From Ruminococcus sp. (GTDB taxonomy: Bacteria; Bacillota; Clostridia; Oscillospirales; Acutalibacteraceae), in NCBI GenBank assembly GCA_004555265.1, contig SFIQ01000001.1, positions 131,163 through 195,162 of the forward strand: 64,000 nucleotides of DNA. The letters run 5' to 3'. This document shows positions 9,231 through 18,256 of the stretch, piece after piece. The notes under the pieces are model-generated. The model did no database searches, was not told the DNA's origin, and saw nothing but the letters and a program-made list of their open reading frames with translations. The translations under genes were made by a program, and so were the position numbers. Positions within the stretch are counted from its first letter, which is position 1, and every line of letters starts with the position of its first letter.

Positions 9231-9992
9231 TTGAAAACCGAGGAATTGCTCAGTATGTCGTTAGATATCGGCGAAAGAATGCTGATAAGCGGTGCGGAAA
9301 TCAGCCGTGTGGAAGATTCCGTACAACGCATCTTAATGACATATGATGTGAAACGCGCCGATGTTTTTACGATAACTTCCAGCATTATTGCAACAGTGAC
9401 CGATGCGCAAGGACAAACCCTAACCCAAACAAGACGCATACACAAATATACAACCAATTTAGACAAATTACACAGTTTAAACGCGTTGTCCAGAAAGATT
9501 TGTGCCGATAAGCCTGCGTTGCAATATATCCTCAGCGAAATACAACGGATTGATAGCGCAGAACGCTACCCGTTTTGGATAGAGTGTGTTGCCTTCGCGC
9601 TGATTGCCGGCTCGTTCACCCTGTTTTTCGGCGGAAATCTATTAGATGCCGTCGCCGCCGCATTGCTCGGCGCTTTACTCAAAGCCGTGGTCTATTGCAT
9701 TGACCGCACACAGGTAAATATGGTGTTCGCCAATGTGGTGTCCTCATTTATTTTGTGTGCGCTCACCTTTCTTTGCGTTGCCTTCGGCTTTGGTCAGCAT
9801 GCCGACAAAATTATTATCGGCAATATTATGCTGCTCATACCGGGTATTGCCATGACAAATTCCATTCGGGACATCATCAGCGGCGATATTATGGCAGGGA
9901 TTCTTCGTTTTTGCGAAGCGGTTGTCATTGCCATCGGCATTGCCGCAGGATATATCCTTGCCGCGCTGTTGTTTGGGGGGCTGATAGAATGA
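9231..9992 (+). CDS. Threonine/serine exporter family protein, large subunit (ThrE N-terminal type, DUF1212)
   Basis: 253 residues from TTG at 9231, fixed by GCAGGAGG ten bases upstream; an in-frame ATG at 9129 has no such site. The N-terminal soluble part contains LDIGERMLISGAEISRVEDSV, diagnostic of DUF1212/ThrE proteins, followed by about five membrane segments. The C-terminal LIPGIAMTNSIRDIISGD is conserved in the family. In two-gene systems this subunit pairs with a small ThrE_2 membrane protein, which here overlaps by ATGA. The likely role is export of small amino acids across the membrane. Confidence 0.9.
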   Translation: MKTEELLSMSLDIGERMLISGAEISRVEDSVQRILMTYDVKRADVFTITSSIIATVTDAQGQTLTQTRRIHKYTTNLDKLHSLNALSRKICADKPALQYILSEIQRIDSAERYPFWIECVAFALIAGSFTLFFGGNLLDAVAAALLGALLKAVVYCIDRTQVNMVFANVVSSFILCALTFLCVAFGFGQHADKIIIGNIMLLIPGIAMTNSIRDIISGDIMAGILRFCEAVVIAIGIAAGYILAALLFGGLIE

Positions 9993-10465
9993 GTACGATG
10001 GAAATTATAACACAAATTGTGACCGCCTTTCTCGGGTCGCTCGGTTTCTCCGTTTTATTCAATTTACGGCGAACCAAGTTGTTGATCGCCGCACTCGGCG
10101 GAATGCTCTCTTGGGGCTTATTTTTACTGCTCGGGCTTTGGTTTACAAGTGAACCGTTACGGTATTTTTTCGCCGCCGCCTTTGTAACCGTTTATGCTGA
10201 AATTTTTGCCAGAATAAAAAAGACGCCGACTACATCTTACCTTGTACCGGGTTTTATCCCGATGATTCCGGGCGGCGCGCTGTACAGCACGATGAAATTT
10301 GCATTGAATACGGATTGGCAATTATTCGGAAATGCCGCGATATACACCTTGCAAATCGCGCTTTGCATCACAGCGGGTATTGTGGTGGTTTCTTCCGGAA
10401 TGCGCATGATTGTAGCAGCGTATCGGTACCTGCGCAACCGTTTCGACACACAGAAAAAATTTTGA
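9989..10465 (+). CDS. Threonine/serine exporter family protein, small subunit (ThrE_2, DUF3815)
   Basis: 158 residues and four or five hydrophobic segments. The start codon overlaps the stop of the large subunit (ATGA), implying translational coupling. LVPGFIPMIPGGALYSTM near residues 85-100 is characteristic of the ThrE_2/DUF3815 domain. Together the two genes form a split version of the single-chain ThrE exporter known from Corynebacterium. Confidence 0.88.
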   Translation: MSTMEIITQIVTAFLGSLGFSVLFNLRRTKLLIAALGGMLSWGLFLLLGLWFTSEPLRYFFAAAFVTVYAEIFARIKKTPTTSYLVPGFIPMIPGGALYSTMKFALNTDWQLFGNAAIYTLQIALCITAGIVVVSSGMRMIVAAYRYLRNRFDTQKKF

Positions 10466-10534
10466 AAAACGCTTCCTTTTTGCTTCGACATGTACTATAA
10501 TACTGCTGATATTTTATGAATACGGGACACTGTG

Positions 10535-11881
10535 ATGAAAAAAAATGCAAAAAAATTTAGATTATCCCCTTTGCGCACCATCATTTTGGGCTATTGCTGC
10601 ATCATTCTGCTTGGTGCGGTCTTGCTTTGTCTGCCGATTTCCGCCCGCAACGGACATTGGACCAATTTTTTTGACGCATTGTTTACCGCCACCTCTGCGA
10701 CTTGCGTGACCGGTTTGGTGGTGTTTGATACATATACCTATTGGTCTGTATTTGGACAGTTAATCATTTTGCTGATGATTCAAGTCGGCGGTATCGGATT
10801 TATGACGCTTGCCATTTCTGCTTTAACGCTGACGAAGCATAAAATCGGGTTGCACAGTCGGTACACCTTGCAGGAATCCGTCAACGCCTCACAGGTTGGC
10901 GGTATTGTGCGTATGACGAGATTTATTTTAATCGGTACAGCCGTTTTTGAAATCAGCGGTGCAGTTTTCTTGGCAATGCGATTTTGTCCGCAATACGGCT
11001 TTTGGAAAGGGCTTTATTTTGCCGTATTTCATGCCGTTTCGGCATTTTGCAATGCAGGTTTTGATTTGATGGGTGGCAACGGCGCGTTTTCCTCACTGAC
11101 GCAGTATGCCGCAGATCCGTTGGTAAACTTGGTTGTTATGACTCTAATCATCATCGGCGGTATCGGCTTTTTCGTTTGGTCGGATTTAAAAATCAACAAG
11201 TTTCGTTTTCGCCGCTACAAACTGCATACAAAGGTTGTTTTGGTCACAACCGCCGCTTTGATTGTCTTCCCGTTTTTATTTATGCTGTTGACGGAACGCA
11301 ACAATCCGAATTTTTCGGGTGCGCCGCTGACCTATTTGCTGTCTTGTCTGTTCCAAACCGTCACAACAAGAACGGCAGGCTTTAATACCGCCGATTTAAC
11401 GGCGCTTTCCGACGCCACCGTTCTATGTATGATTTTTCTGATGATTATCGGCGGTTCGCCGAGTTCCACCGCCGGCGGCTTAAAGACGACGACGCTCGCC
11501 ATGCTTGTGGCGAGCTTGGCTTCCATATTTAAAAAGCGGAAAAACATCTCTTGTTTTCGCCGCAGAATCGGCGATAATGTGCTGTTGCAAATCATTTCCG
11601 TTACTGCGTTATATACGCTTCTGTTTTTCGGTTGTGCCATGTTAATTTGCGCTTTTGACAGCGTATCTGTAAAAGAAGCCTTGTTTGAAACCGCCTCTGC
11701 GATCGGTACGGTAGGACTGTCACTCGGAATTACCGCAGGTCTCAGCACGGCGTCTCATTTGGTTTTAATGGTGTTAATGTTCTTCGGGCGCGTTGGCGGG
11801 CTGACCATTTTGCTTGCATTCCACGACCAGCAGAGCGCTACACCGTCTAAATATCCCGTTGAAAATATTACCATCGGTTAA
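10535..11881 (+). CDS. ktrB: Potassium uptake protein KtrB/TrkH family
   Basis: 448 residues. The fold is four M1-P-M2 repeats, with pore loops visible as TSATCVTGL, FCNAGFDL, TTRTAGFNT and SAIGTVGLS; each holds the filter glycine. The first M1 has LCLPISARNG, a KtrB hallmark. It forms the dimeric, Na+-stimulated K+ channel-transporter of the Ktr system in the membrane. A GTG three bases upstream is an alternative start; the ribosome site (GGGAC) is weak. It lies 12 bp before ktrA. Confidence 0.96.
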   Translation: MKKNAKKFRLSPLRTIILGYCCIILLGAVLLCLPISARNGHWTNFFDALFTATSATCVTGLVVFDTYTYWSVFGQLIILLMIQVGGIGFMTLAISALTLTKHKIGLHSRYTLQESVNASQVGGIVRMTRFILIGTAVFEISGAVFLAMRFCPQYGFWKGLYFAVFHAVSAFCNAGFDLMGGNGAFSSLTQYAADPLVNLVVMTLIIIGGIGFFVWSDLKINKFRFRRYKLHTKVVLVTTAALIVFPFLFMLLTERNNPNFSGAPLTYLLSCLFQTVTTRTAGFNTADLTALSDATVLCMIFLMIIGGSPSSTAGGLKTTTLAMLVASLASIFKKRKNISCFRRRIGDNVLLQIISVTALYTLLFFGCAMLICAFDSVSVKEALFETASAIGTVGLSLGITAGLSTASHLVLMVLMFFGRVGGLTILLAFHDQQSATPSKYPVENITIG

Positions 11882-11893
11882 GGAGATTGTATT

Positions 11894-12538
11894 ATGAAAT
11901 CGATTTTAATTATCGGTCTTGGCAGATTCGGCCGCCATATGGCGCAAAAGTTTTATGAACAGGGCAACGATGTCATGGCAGTGGATATTTTAGAAGACCG
12001 CGTCAATATTGTTCTGCCGTATGTAACCAATGCGCAAATCGGCGACGCCACGGATGAAATGTTTTTAGACTCCCTCGGCATAGACAATTACGATTTATGC
12101 GTCGTCACCATCGGTGACAATTTCCAAAATTCCCTGGAAACCACCGCCCTGCTTAAAGATTTGGGTGCAAATTATATTTTGTCGCGCGCCAGCCGCGACG
12201 TGCATGCCAAATTTTTGCTGCGCAACGGTGCAGATGAAGTCATTTACACCGAAAAAGAAACTGCCGAACGCTTAGCGGTCAAATTCGGCTCGGACAGCAT
12301 TTTTAATTATATTGAATTAAACAAAGATTTCTCGATTTATGAAATCAGCGTTCCGAAGAGTTGGATTGGGAAATCCATTTTGCAAAAAAATGTCCGTTCC
12401 AAATACAATATCAGCATTTTGGCGATTAAAGTCGGCGAAACAATCCTTCCCCTGCCGCACCCCGACCATGTGTTTACAGCGGATGAAATCCTGATGGTGC
12501 TCGGACGGAATGAGGATGTAGAACGCTTAATTAAATAA
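11894..12538 (+). CDS. ktrA: Ktr potassium uptake regulatory subunit (TrkA/KtrA, RCK domains)
   Basis: 214 residues. The N-terminal RCK_N Rossmann fold has GLGRFGRHMAQKF and an acidic nucleotide-ribose contact VDILED near 35. The C-terminal RCK_C domain runs from about residue 135 (FSIYEISVPKSW). The octameric ring gates KtrB in response to ATP/ADP, and in Firmicutes it also binds c-di-AMP through RCK_C. It starts with ATG behind AAGGAG. It is followed at once by a terminator. Confidence 0.96.
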   Translation: MKSILIIGLGRFGRHMAQKFYEQGNDVMAVDILEDRVNIVLPYVTNAQIGDATDEMFLDSLGIDNYDLCVVTIGDNFQNSLETTALLKDLGANYILSRASRDVHAKFLLRNGADEVIYTEKETAERLAVKFGSDSIFNYIELNKDFSIYEISVPKSWIGKSILQKNVRSKYNISILAIKVGETILPLPHPDHVFTADEILMVLGRNEDVERLIK

Positions 12539-12542
12539 GGTG

Positions 12543-12574
12543 CGGGGCAGCACACCTGCCCCGTTTGTTTTTTT
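12543..12574 (+). terminator. Rho-independent terminator after ktrBA
   Basis: An 8-bp GC-rich stem (CGGGGCAG paired with CTGCCCCG, loop CACAC) is followed by TTTGTTTTTTT. It lies 4 bp after the ktrA stop and 14 bp before the ABC-F start, so the ABC-F is either reached by read-through or has its own promoter inside ktrA. Confidence 0.85.
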
Positions 12575-12587
12575 GGAGTTTTTGAAC

Positions 12588-14501
12588 ATGCTGATTTCCT
12601 TACATCAAATTCAAAAAAGTTTTTCCGATGAAGTTGTCTTAAAAAACATTGATTTAACGATTTCGGCAAAGGACCGAATCGGGCTTTTAGGCATAAACGG
12701 CGTCGGGAAAACCACTTTGCTCAATATCATCAGCGGCGAGTTGCCGTATGATGCGGGCGAATACAGCGTCAAGCGCAATTTGTCTATTGGATATTTGAAG
12801 CAAAACGAAGCTTTAAACACGGAGAACACCTTACAGGAAGAAATTCAATCCGCGCTTTCGTCCGTATACGAAATGCGTGCCGATTTGGAAATTCTGTCAC
12901 AGGAATTGGCATCTGTCGAGCCGAACACCGAACAGTATACGGCGCTGACGGAAAAATACGAAATGCTGTCCGGCGCTTATACCGCCGCTGACGGATACCA
13001 TGCCGATGTGCGCATTCAAATCGTTTTAAACGGCTTGGGATTCGGCGCTTTTGATTTAAACGGTAAAGTCAAGACATTAAGCGGCGGAGAAAAAATCCGA
13101 TTTGCCATGGCAAAGGTGCTTTTGCAAAATCCGGAGTTGTTGATTTTGGACGAGCCGACCAACCATTTGGATTTTTCCATGCTTGCTTGGTTAGAAGAGT
13201 ATTTACAGAATTATAAAGGTGCGGTCGTCGTTGTATCGCATGACCGTTTTTTCTTAGATAAAGTTGCCAATGACATCTGCGAATTGGAACGCGGCGAACT
13301 TGTGCGCTACAAGGGCGGATACTCTGCTTTTTTACAGCAAAAGGAAGAGCGCGTCCGCAGGCTTGAAAAAGAATATAAAAAACAGCAAGAGGAATTGACG
13401 GCAATGCGCGAGTATGTGCGCAGGAATTTAGCAAAATCCAGCAGTACCAACAGCGTCGGGTCGCGGGTAAAGGCGCTGGAAAAAATGGAGTTGGCCGCAA
13501 AGCCGAATCCGCGGCAAAAGACGGCAAAATTTCAGTTCTCATATGATTACGAGCCGTTTAAGTCGGTATTGACGCTGGAAAATGTCGGGGTTTTTGTAGG
13601 CAATTCGCAAACCGGCAAGCAACTGTATGACGGCGTATCGTTTACGGTAAACCAAGGGGACAAAATCGCCATTGTCGGGCAAAACGGCGTCGGAAAGACC
13701 TCTCTTTTAAAAGCAATTTTACGCAAACTCCCCTATTCGGGCAAAATCCGCATCGGCGGTAATGTCAAAATCTCCTATTTTGACCAAGAACTTGCCGATT
13801 TGAACCTGAATGACACGGTTATTGAGGCAGTTCATCGCCGTTTTCCCGGGAAAACCGATTTGGAAATTCGCAGTGCGCTCGGTAGGTTATTGATTGAGGA
13901 GGACGCCGTTTTCAAGCGCATACGCGAACTTTCCGGTGCCAACCGCGCAAAGGTTGCATTTTGTATCATTATGTTTGAGCGCAGTAATTTCCTAATTTTG
14001 GACGAACCGACCAACCATTTGGATTACACGGCAAAAGAAGCCTTAGACAGCGCTTTGCAAGAATACACGGGCACCCTGTTGACCGTATCGCATGACCGCT
14101 ACTTTTTAAGCCGCGTTCCAAATAAAATGCTCGAACTGTTCCCGAACGGCATCCGCGCATATACGGGCGGATATGCACAATACTGTCTTGCAAAAGAAAA
14201 TGAAAGTGCGCAAAGCATTGTAAGCGAGTCGAGCGACGCAAAGGAAGACTCCGCACAAAAACAGCTCTATACGCTGAATAAAAAGAACAAGGCGGAGGAG
14301 CGAAAACGCCGCGCCCGCCTTGCCGCATTGCAAAAAGAAATTGAAGAAATATATATACAACTGAACGCATTAAAAGCAGAATGTGATTTGCCGGAAGTCG
14401 CAGACAACTATGTGCGTCTTTCCGAACTGCTTGCACAAATTGAAGATTTGGAAGTCACCGTGGAATGTAAAGAAAACGAATGGTTGGAATTATCGGAATA
14501 A
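12588..14501 (+). CDS. ABC-F family ATPase (YdiF/Uup-like)
   Basis: 637 residues from ATG at 12588, preceded by TTGGAG; the open frame extends further up through the terminator and is not credible there. There are two ATP-binding domains without membrane segments: Walker A GINGVGKTT and GQNGVGKTS, both with LDEPTNHLD Walker B. The linker near 255-300 is basic (P-site tRNA interaction motif region), and a charged coiled-coil C-terminal tail runs from about 560. Domain 1 has the LSGGE signature; domain 2 has LSGAN instead. ABC-F proteins act on the ribosomal E site in translation or antibiotic protection; which one applies here is not evident. Confidence 0.92.
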   Translation: MLISLHQIQKSFSDEVVLKNIDLTISAKDRIGLLGINGVGKTTLLNIISGELPYDAGEYSVKRNLSIGYLKQNEALNTENTLQEEIQSALSSVYEMRADLEILSQELASVEPNTEQYTALTEKYEMLSGAYTAADGYHADVRIQIVLNGLGFGAFDLNGKVKTLSGGEKIRFAMAKVLLQNPELLILDEPTNHLDFSMLAWLEEYLQNYKGAVVVVSHDRFFLDKVANDICELERGELVRYKGGYSAFLQQKEERVRRLEKEYKKQQEELTAMREYVRRNLAKSSSTNSVGSRVKALEKMELAAKPNPRQKTAKFQFSYDYEPFKSVLTLENVGVFVGNSQTGKQLYDGVSFTVNQGDKIAIVGQNGVGKTSLLKAILRKLPYSGKIRIGGNVKISYFDQELADLNLNDTVIEAVHRRFPGKTDLEIRSALGRLLIEEDAVFKRIRELSGANRAKVAFCIIMFERSNFLILDEPTNHLDYTAKEALDSALQEYTGTLLTVSHDRYFLSRVPNKMLELFPNGIRAYTGGYAQYCLAKENESAQSIVSESSDAKEDSAQKQLYTLNKKNKAEERKRRARLAALQKEIEEIYIQLNALKAECDLPEVADNYVRLSELLAQIEDLEVTVECKENEWLELSE

Positions 14502-14506
14502 TACCG

Positions 14507-15427
14507 CTATGCTTTTTGAAATGTATCCGTCGTAAGGCAATCCAACAAAGCAACGATGCTTTGAAGCTGTTCACAGGCAACTTGCATTTCTTTTTCTAAA
14601 TTACACGGGCGAAACAGCGGCGGCTCAAACGAATCTCGTTTTTCTTGCAAAACCAAATACAACATATCCCCGCTCAAAGAAATCATACACTTTTCATCGG
14701 CCATTTCAGCAATCAGCCGTAAAACATTCCGTATTTTTTCCGTTAAAACAATTTGTTCCTGTGCCGTTTCCACTGCGAAACAGGAAAAGACGGCATCAAA
14801 CACTTCATCCCCCGTTTTCATCCGTTTTGCAACATTCGGCGGCAAAACCGCTCTGTGAAACCCTTTTTGCACCAAGCAAAGGCGTTGCGGAAAAATTTGC
14901 TTGCATTCCAAGGCAAAAACTTGCCCATGAAAACGGCGTTTGCCGAAATCGCAAAACCGAAACGGGCACTCGCGATACTTCCCAACCATTAAATCATTTG
15001 CCTGATACTTTTCGCCCTCTTGTAAAATATGCGCCGCTTGCAGTACACTACGCTCCATACGCCCGTTGGGAAGAACTTGCAGGTTCTTTCCGAATGTTCT
15101 TTGCAATGCCGGATACAGCACAAGATTTTTATATTCGGTTCGAGCTTTGTTGTGTGTCCGAATCAGCACAGGGGCTAAAACAATGCAGGGGCCGGCTAAA
15201 AAATATGCCCAAGCCTCAGACCCAAGCCCCAAATACTCTTTGAGAATCGAGGCTGACCAAATTCCAAAATTTGTGTAAAACCAGCTTAAAATACCTAAAA
15301 ATACCACAAAAAGAATAAAATACAAAACGCAGGACAAAAGAAAGGTTCGACGAAAGTTTTTTCTTGTGCGTAAAAAGTCTTCTTGCAATTCGTCACGGTT
15401 TTTGTTATTTACTGTATTCAAAAGCAT
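14507..15427 (-). CDS. DUF3137-like membrane protein, function unknown
   Basis: 306 residues. Two membrane segments lie near residues 30-50 and 75-92, followed by a cytoplasmic beta-rich domain (KYRECPFRFCDF, FHGQVFALEC near 170-185). The layout of a short N-terminus, two helices and a soluble domain with FxG-type motifs resembles the DUF3137 family. GGAGGA lies very close to the ATG; a TTG two codons later has better spacing and may be the true start. It converges with the ABC-F gene 5 bp away. No function can be given. Confidence 0.7.
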   Translation of the reverse strand: MLLNTVNNKNRDELQEDFLRTRKNFRRTFLLSCVLYFILFVVFLGILSWFYTNFGIWSASILKEYLGLGSEAWAYFLAGPCIVLAPVLIRTHNKARTEYKNLVLYPALQRTFGKNLQVLPNGRMERSVLQAAHILQEGEKYQANDLMVGKYRECPFRFCDFGKRRFHGQVFALECKQIFPQRLCLVQKGFHRAVLPPNVAKRMKTGDEVFDAVFSCFAVETAQEQIVLTEKIRNVLRLIAEMADEKCMISLSGDMLYLVLQEKRDSFEPPLFRPCNLEKEMQVACEQLQSIVALLDCLTTDTFQKA

Positions 15428-15550
15428 CTTCCTCCGTATTCAGTATACAAAAATCGGCTGAAAATTGCAATCATTTTGAAAAGGCAGTAAGAAATTCATA
15501 AACAAAATGTAAATTATTCGGCAGTTTTGCTGATTTTATAAAAATAGTGC

Positions 15551-15579
15551 TTGTAACTTTTTCGGAAATAGTATAAAAT
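15551..15579 (+). promoter_or_regulatory. Putative sigma-A promoter of the parvulin gene
   Basis: TTGTAA and TAAAAT are separated by 17 bases. The leader of about 65 bases contains a small palindrome TGCGGATTTCCGCA. The next gene downstream is the foldase at 15646. Confidence 0.55.
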
Positions 15580-15645
15580 AGATATGTTTAAACGCATTGC
15601 GGATTTCCGCAGGCTGAAAATCAACAAACAAAGGATGAATTCTGA

Positions 15646-17328
15646 ATGGAAAACAACCAAGTCGAAAAAAGCCAGGCTGAGCTTTACCGCGAAGAGCGTA
15701 AAAAGCGCATGGAAAACGCGGCGAAGAAAAACGCCAAAAAAAGTCCGCAGATGACCAAGGCGAAAAAGGCCATCGGCAAAGTTATTGCCATGGTACTTGC
15801 CGTTGTAGTTTGCCTTGCGGCTGTTTACGGAATATTCAACTTCTTTGGCATCCCGCAAAAAGTGCTGACTGCGGCAAAAATCGGCGACGAAAGAGTCACC
15901 ATTGCCAAATACAATTTCTATTATATGGATTTGTATTTAAATACATACAACCAATCCCAGTCGTATGATTCGCAATACGGCTCCGGGTACGGCGCAATGT
16001 ATACCGGCTATGACAGCAGTAAAACCCCGATGGAGCAGGAGTACCCCGGCACCTTGGAAGATTTTGACGGGGAAAGTGCCACTTGGGCGGATTATTTCCG
16101 TTTGCAATCCTTGAAATATCTGCAAACCTATTTGGCATATGCCAAACTTGCAAATGAAGCCGGCATGACCTTGGATGAAGACGAGCTTGCGGACATTGAC
16201 GAACAAATCGAATCCATCCGTTCTTCTGCCGAATCCAACGACTATTCCTTAAATCGCTATTTAACCAAAATTTACGGTAAAGGCGTCAATGAAAAGCTGT
16301 TGCGTGAAGTAATGGAAGAAAGACAGCTCGCGTATAAGTATGCGCAGCAGAAACAGGAAGATGTGGAAACCGGTGTTACCGATGCGCAAATTGAAGAAGA
16401 ATATACTGCAAATCCCGCAGAGTATGCATTGGTGACGCTGAACGGCTTTGTGGTCTCTGCCGATACTTCCGCGATTGCGGATGATGCTACAGACGACGAA
16501 AAGACAGCCGCGACCGAAGCCGCTATGGCTGATGCAAAAACGAAGGCAGAAGGCTATGCCGCAAAAGTCAACAGTGCAGAAACCCTGTTAGAACAAGCAA
16601 AAGCATATAATTCCACCGCGACGGAGGCTTCGGTTAAATTAGAGGATGTGACCGGTACAACTCTCGCATCTTCATTCAGCCAGGCCGCCAGCGATTGGGC
16701 ATATGCCGCGGAACGCGCTGTCGGTGATGTCACGGTAGTGGAAACTTCAAAAGGATACGCTGTGCTGTATATGGCTGTTCTGCCGCATAAAGATATGTCA
16801 AAGCCTGTTGATGTACGCCATATTTTAATTCAGTTTGACACCACCACGGACGAAAGCGGCAACACCGTTGCATTGACCTCAGCGGAAAAAGAAGCGTATT
16901 ATCAGCAAGCGCAGGCTATCTATAATCAATTCTTAGAAAACCCGACGGAAGAGAATTTTGCAACACTTGCAAATAACAATAGCGATGACACCGGCTCCAA
17001 CACCAACGGCGGTCTTTATGAAGATGTGCATGTCGGCGATATGGTAACCGCTTTCAATGATTGGTGCTTTGACCCGAACAGAAAGCCCGGTGACAGCGGC
17101 ATTATCGAAACAAACTACGGGTATCATGTTATGTATTATGTCGGAAACGACAACGAAGAAACTTGGAAATCGACGGTTCGCTCCACATTGGCAAGTGATG
17201 CACTGTCTGCATTTGATGACGAGATTGTCAATGGCGAAACCTATAAAATTAACGAAAGCGACTTAATGATTAAATGGTCCGTTTCACAGTTAGAGGACTT
17301 AATCACAACCCGTTACATTAACTATTGA
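15646..17328 (+). CDS. Membrane-anchored peptidylprolyl isomerase/foldase (PrsA/SurA-like, parvulin domain)
   Basis: 560 residues. A basic cytoplasmic leader of about 40 residues precedes one membrane helix (residues 45-68). A SurA-N-like helical chaperone region (about 75-260) follows, and then the parvulin domain beginning PVDVRHILIQF near 387 and ending NYGYHVMYYVG near 490. It should assist folding of exported proteins at the outer membrane face. It differs from classical PrsA in lacking a lipobox cysteine: the anchor is a signal-anchor helix. ATG follows AAAGGATG. It stands alone between a promoter and a strong terminator. Confidence 0.88.
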   Translation: MENNQVEKSQAELYREERKKRMENAAKKNAKKSPQMTKAKKAIGKVIAMVLAVVVCLAAVYGIFNFFGIPQKVLTAAKIGDERVTIAKYNFYYMDLYLNTYNQSQSYDSQYGSGYGAMYTGYDSSKTPMEQEYPGTLEDFDGESATWADYFRLQSLKYLQTYLAYAKLANEAGMTLDEDELADIDEQIESIRSSAESNDYSLNRYLTKIYGKGVNEKLLREVMEERQLAYKYAQQKQEDVETGVTDAQIEEEYTANPAEYALVTLNGFVVSADTSAIADDATDDEKTAATEAAMADAKTKAEGYAAKVNSAETLLEQAKAYNSTATEASVKLEDVTGTTLASSFSQAASDWAYAAERAVGDVTVVETSKGYAVLYMAVLPHKDMSKPVDVRHILIQFDTTTDESGNTVALTSAEKEAYYQQAQAIYNQFLENPTEENFATLANNNSDDTGSNTNGGLYEDVHVGDMVTAFNDWCFDPNRKPGDSGIIETNYGYHVMYYVGNDNEETWKSTVRSTLASDALSAFDDEIVNGETYKINESDLMIKWSVSQLEDLITTRYINY

Positions 17329-17354
17329 TACAACCAACAAAAAGATACAGAATA

Positions 17355-17390
17355 GGGGCTGTAAAAAACGAAAGTTTTTTACAGCCCTTT
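17355..17390 (+). terminator. Terminator (member of a repeated terminator family)
   Basis: GGGCTGTAAAAAA pairs with its complement around a CGAAAG loop, followed by TTTTATTT. It lies between the convergent foldase and folK genes and probably serves both. Near-identical hairpins occur at 23245, 38095 and 50666. Confidence 0.9.
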
Positions 17391-17393
17391 TAT

Positions 17394-17870
17394 TTACGGT
17401 TTATACAGTTGAATATCGGACAAGTCACATTGTTGATATGCATCTGAAAAATCATAATCGTATGCTACACCCGACGGGAACAAATCATGCAATGGTTGCA
17501 ACACAAAAGAACGATTTTGAATTTCCGGATGCGGAACGCGTAAAAACGAGGTATCGCTTGAAAAGTGTTCCGCTAACAAAACATCTAAATCAATAATGCG
17601 CGGACCGTCTTTAAACAGACGCACTCTGCCGAGCGCGGCTTCAATTCCAAGGCAAGCCCCCAACAAACCGTCCGGCGGGAAAACCGTGTTTATTTCTACC
17701 GCCATATTCAAAAAGTCGGCTTGTTCTGTATACCCATACGGTTTCGTTTCATAGACCGAAGACTTCTTTAAGATTTCCGTATTCGGCAGAAGCTCCAAAG
17801 CCGTCAGCGCGGCTTCTAAATTTTGCAAACGGTCGCCGATATTGGTACCAAGTCCTATTACCGATTTCAT
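17394..17870 (-). CDS. folK: 2-amino-4-hydroxy-6-hydroxymethyldihydropteridine pyrophosphokinase (HPPK)
   Basis: 158 residues, the full family length. It begins SVIGLGTNIGDR and has YETKPYG near 45, the signature GPRIIDLDVLL near 98 with the metal-binding Asp pair, and VPHPEIQNRSFVLQPL near 123. It transfers pyrophosphate from ATP to the hydroxymethyl pterin in folate synthesis. The start overlaps the end of folB by 4 bp, so the two are co-translated. Confidence 0.97.
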   Translation of the reverse strand: MKSVIGLGTNIGDRLQNLEAALTALELLPNTEILKKSSVYETKPYGYTEQADFLNMAVEINTVFPPDGLLGACLGIEAALGRVRLFKDGPRIIDLDVLLAEHFSSDTSFLRVPHPEIQNRSFVLQPLHDLFPSGVAYDYDFSDAYQQCDLSDIQLYKP

Positions 17871-18256
17871 TCCGCCGTCTCCCCTGTCGTATCTGATACG
17901 CGTTCTCTGTTGATTTCTACTGCGACATAGTCAAAATCCGCTTTAATCGGTGCCTGTGGCTTTTTTACGCAAACCGTAACCGCTTGTACTGCCGCGAATT
18001 GCCCGAGTACTGCCGTCGCAACGCTTTCTGCCGCCTTTTCCAACAAATCGAATTTATCCGCAAGAAATGCCGCACGCGCTGTTTTTAAAATTTTCGCATA
18101 ACTGACCGTATCGTCAACACAATCGGTTTTACACGGCACACATAGGGAAACGAAACAGGTAATATCTAAAATAAACATCTGTCCTTCTGCTTTTTCCTCG
18201 GGATTTACGCCGTGATAAGCGTATAGTTTTAAGCCTTTGATGATGATTTTATCCAT
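17867..18256 (-). CDS. folB: Dihydroneopterin aldolase
   Basis: 129 residues. DKIIIKGLKLYAYHGVNPEEK is the conserved start; the glutamate and tyrosine there bind the pterin. The DDTVSYAKI segment near 45 and the catalytic lysine in VKKPQAPI near 102 are present. It converts dihydroneopterin to hydroxymethyl-dihydropterin plus glycolaldehyde. It overlaps folP by 8 bp and folK by 4 bp within the folate operon. Confidence 0.96.
   Translation of the reverse strand: MDKIIIKGLKLYAYHGVNPEEKAEGQMFILDITCFVSLCVPCKTDCVDDTVSYAKILKTARAAFLADKFDLLEKAAESVATAVLGQFAAVQAVTVCVKKPQAPIKADFDYVAVEINRERVSDTTGETAE

Noticed and set aside
12540..12587. Earlier ABC-F start at 12540
   Set aside because: The extra codons lie within the ktrA terminator hairpin; ATG at 12588 has a ribosome site and the expected N-terminus.
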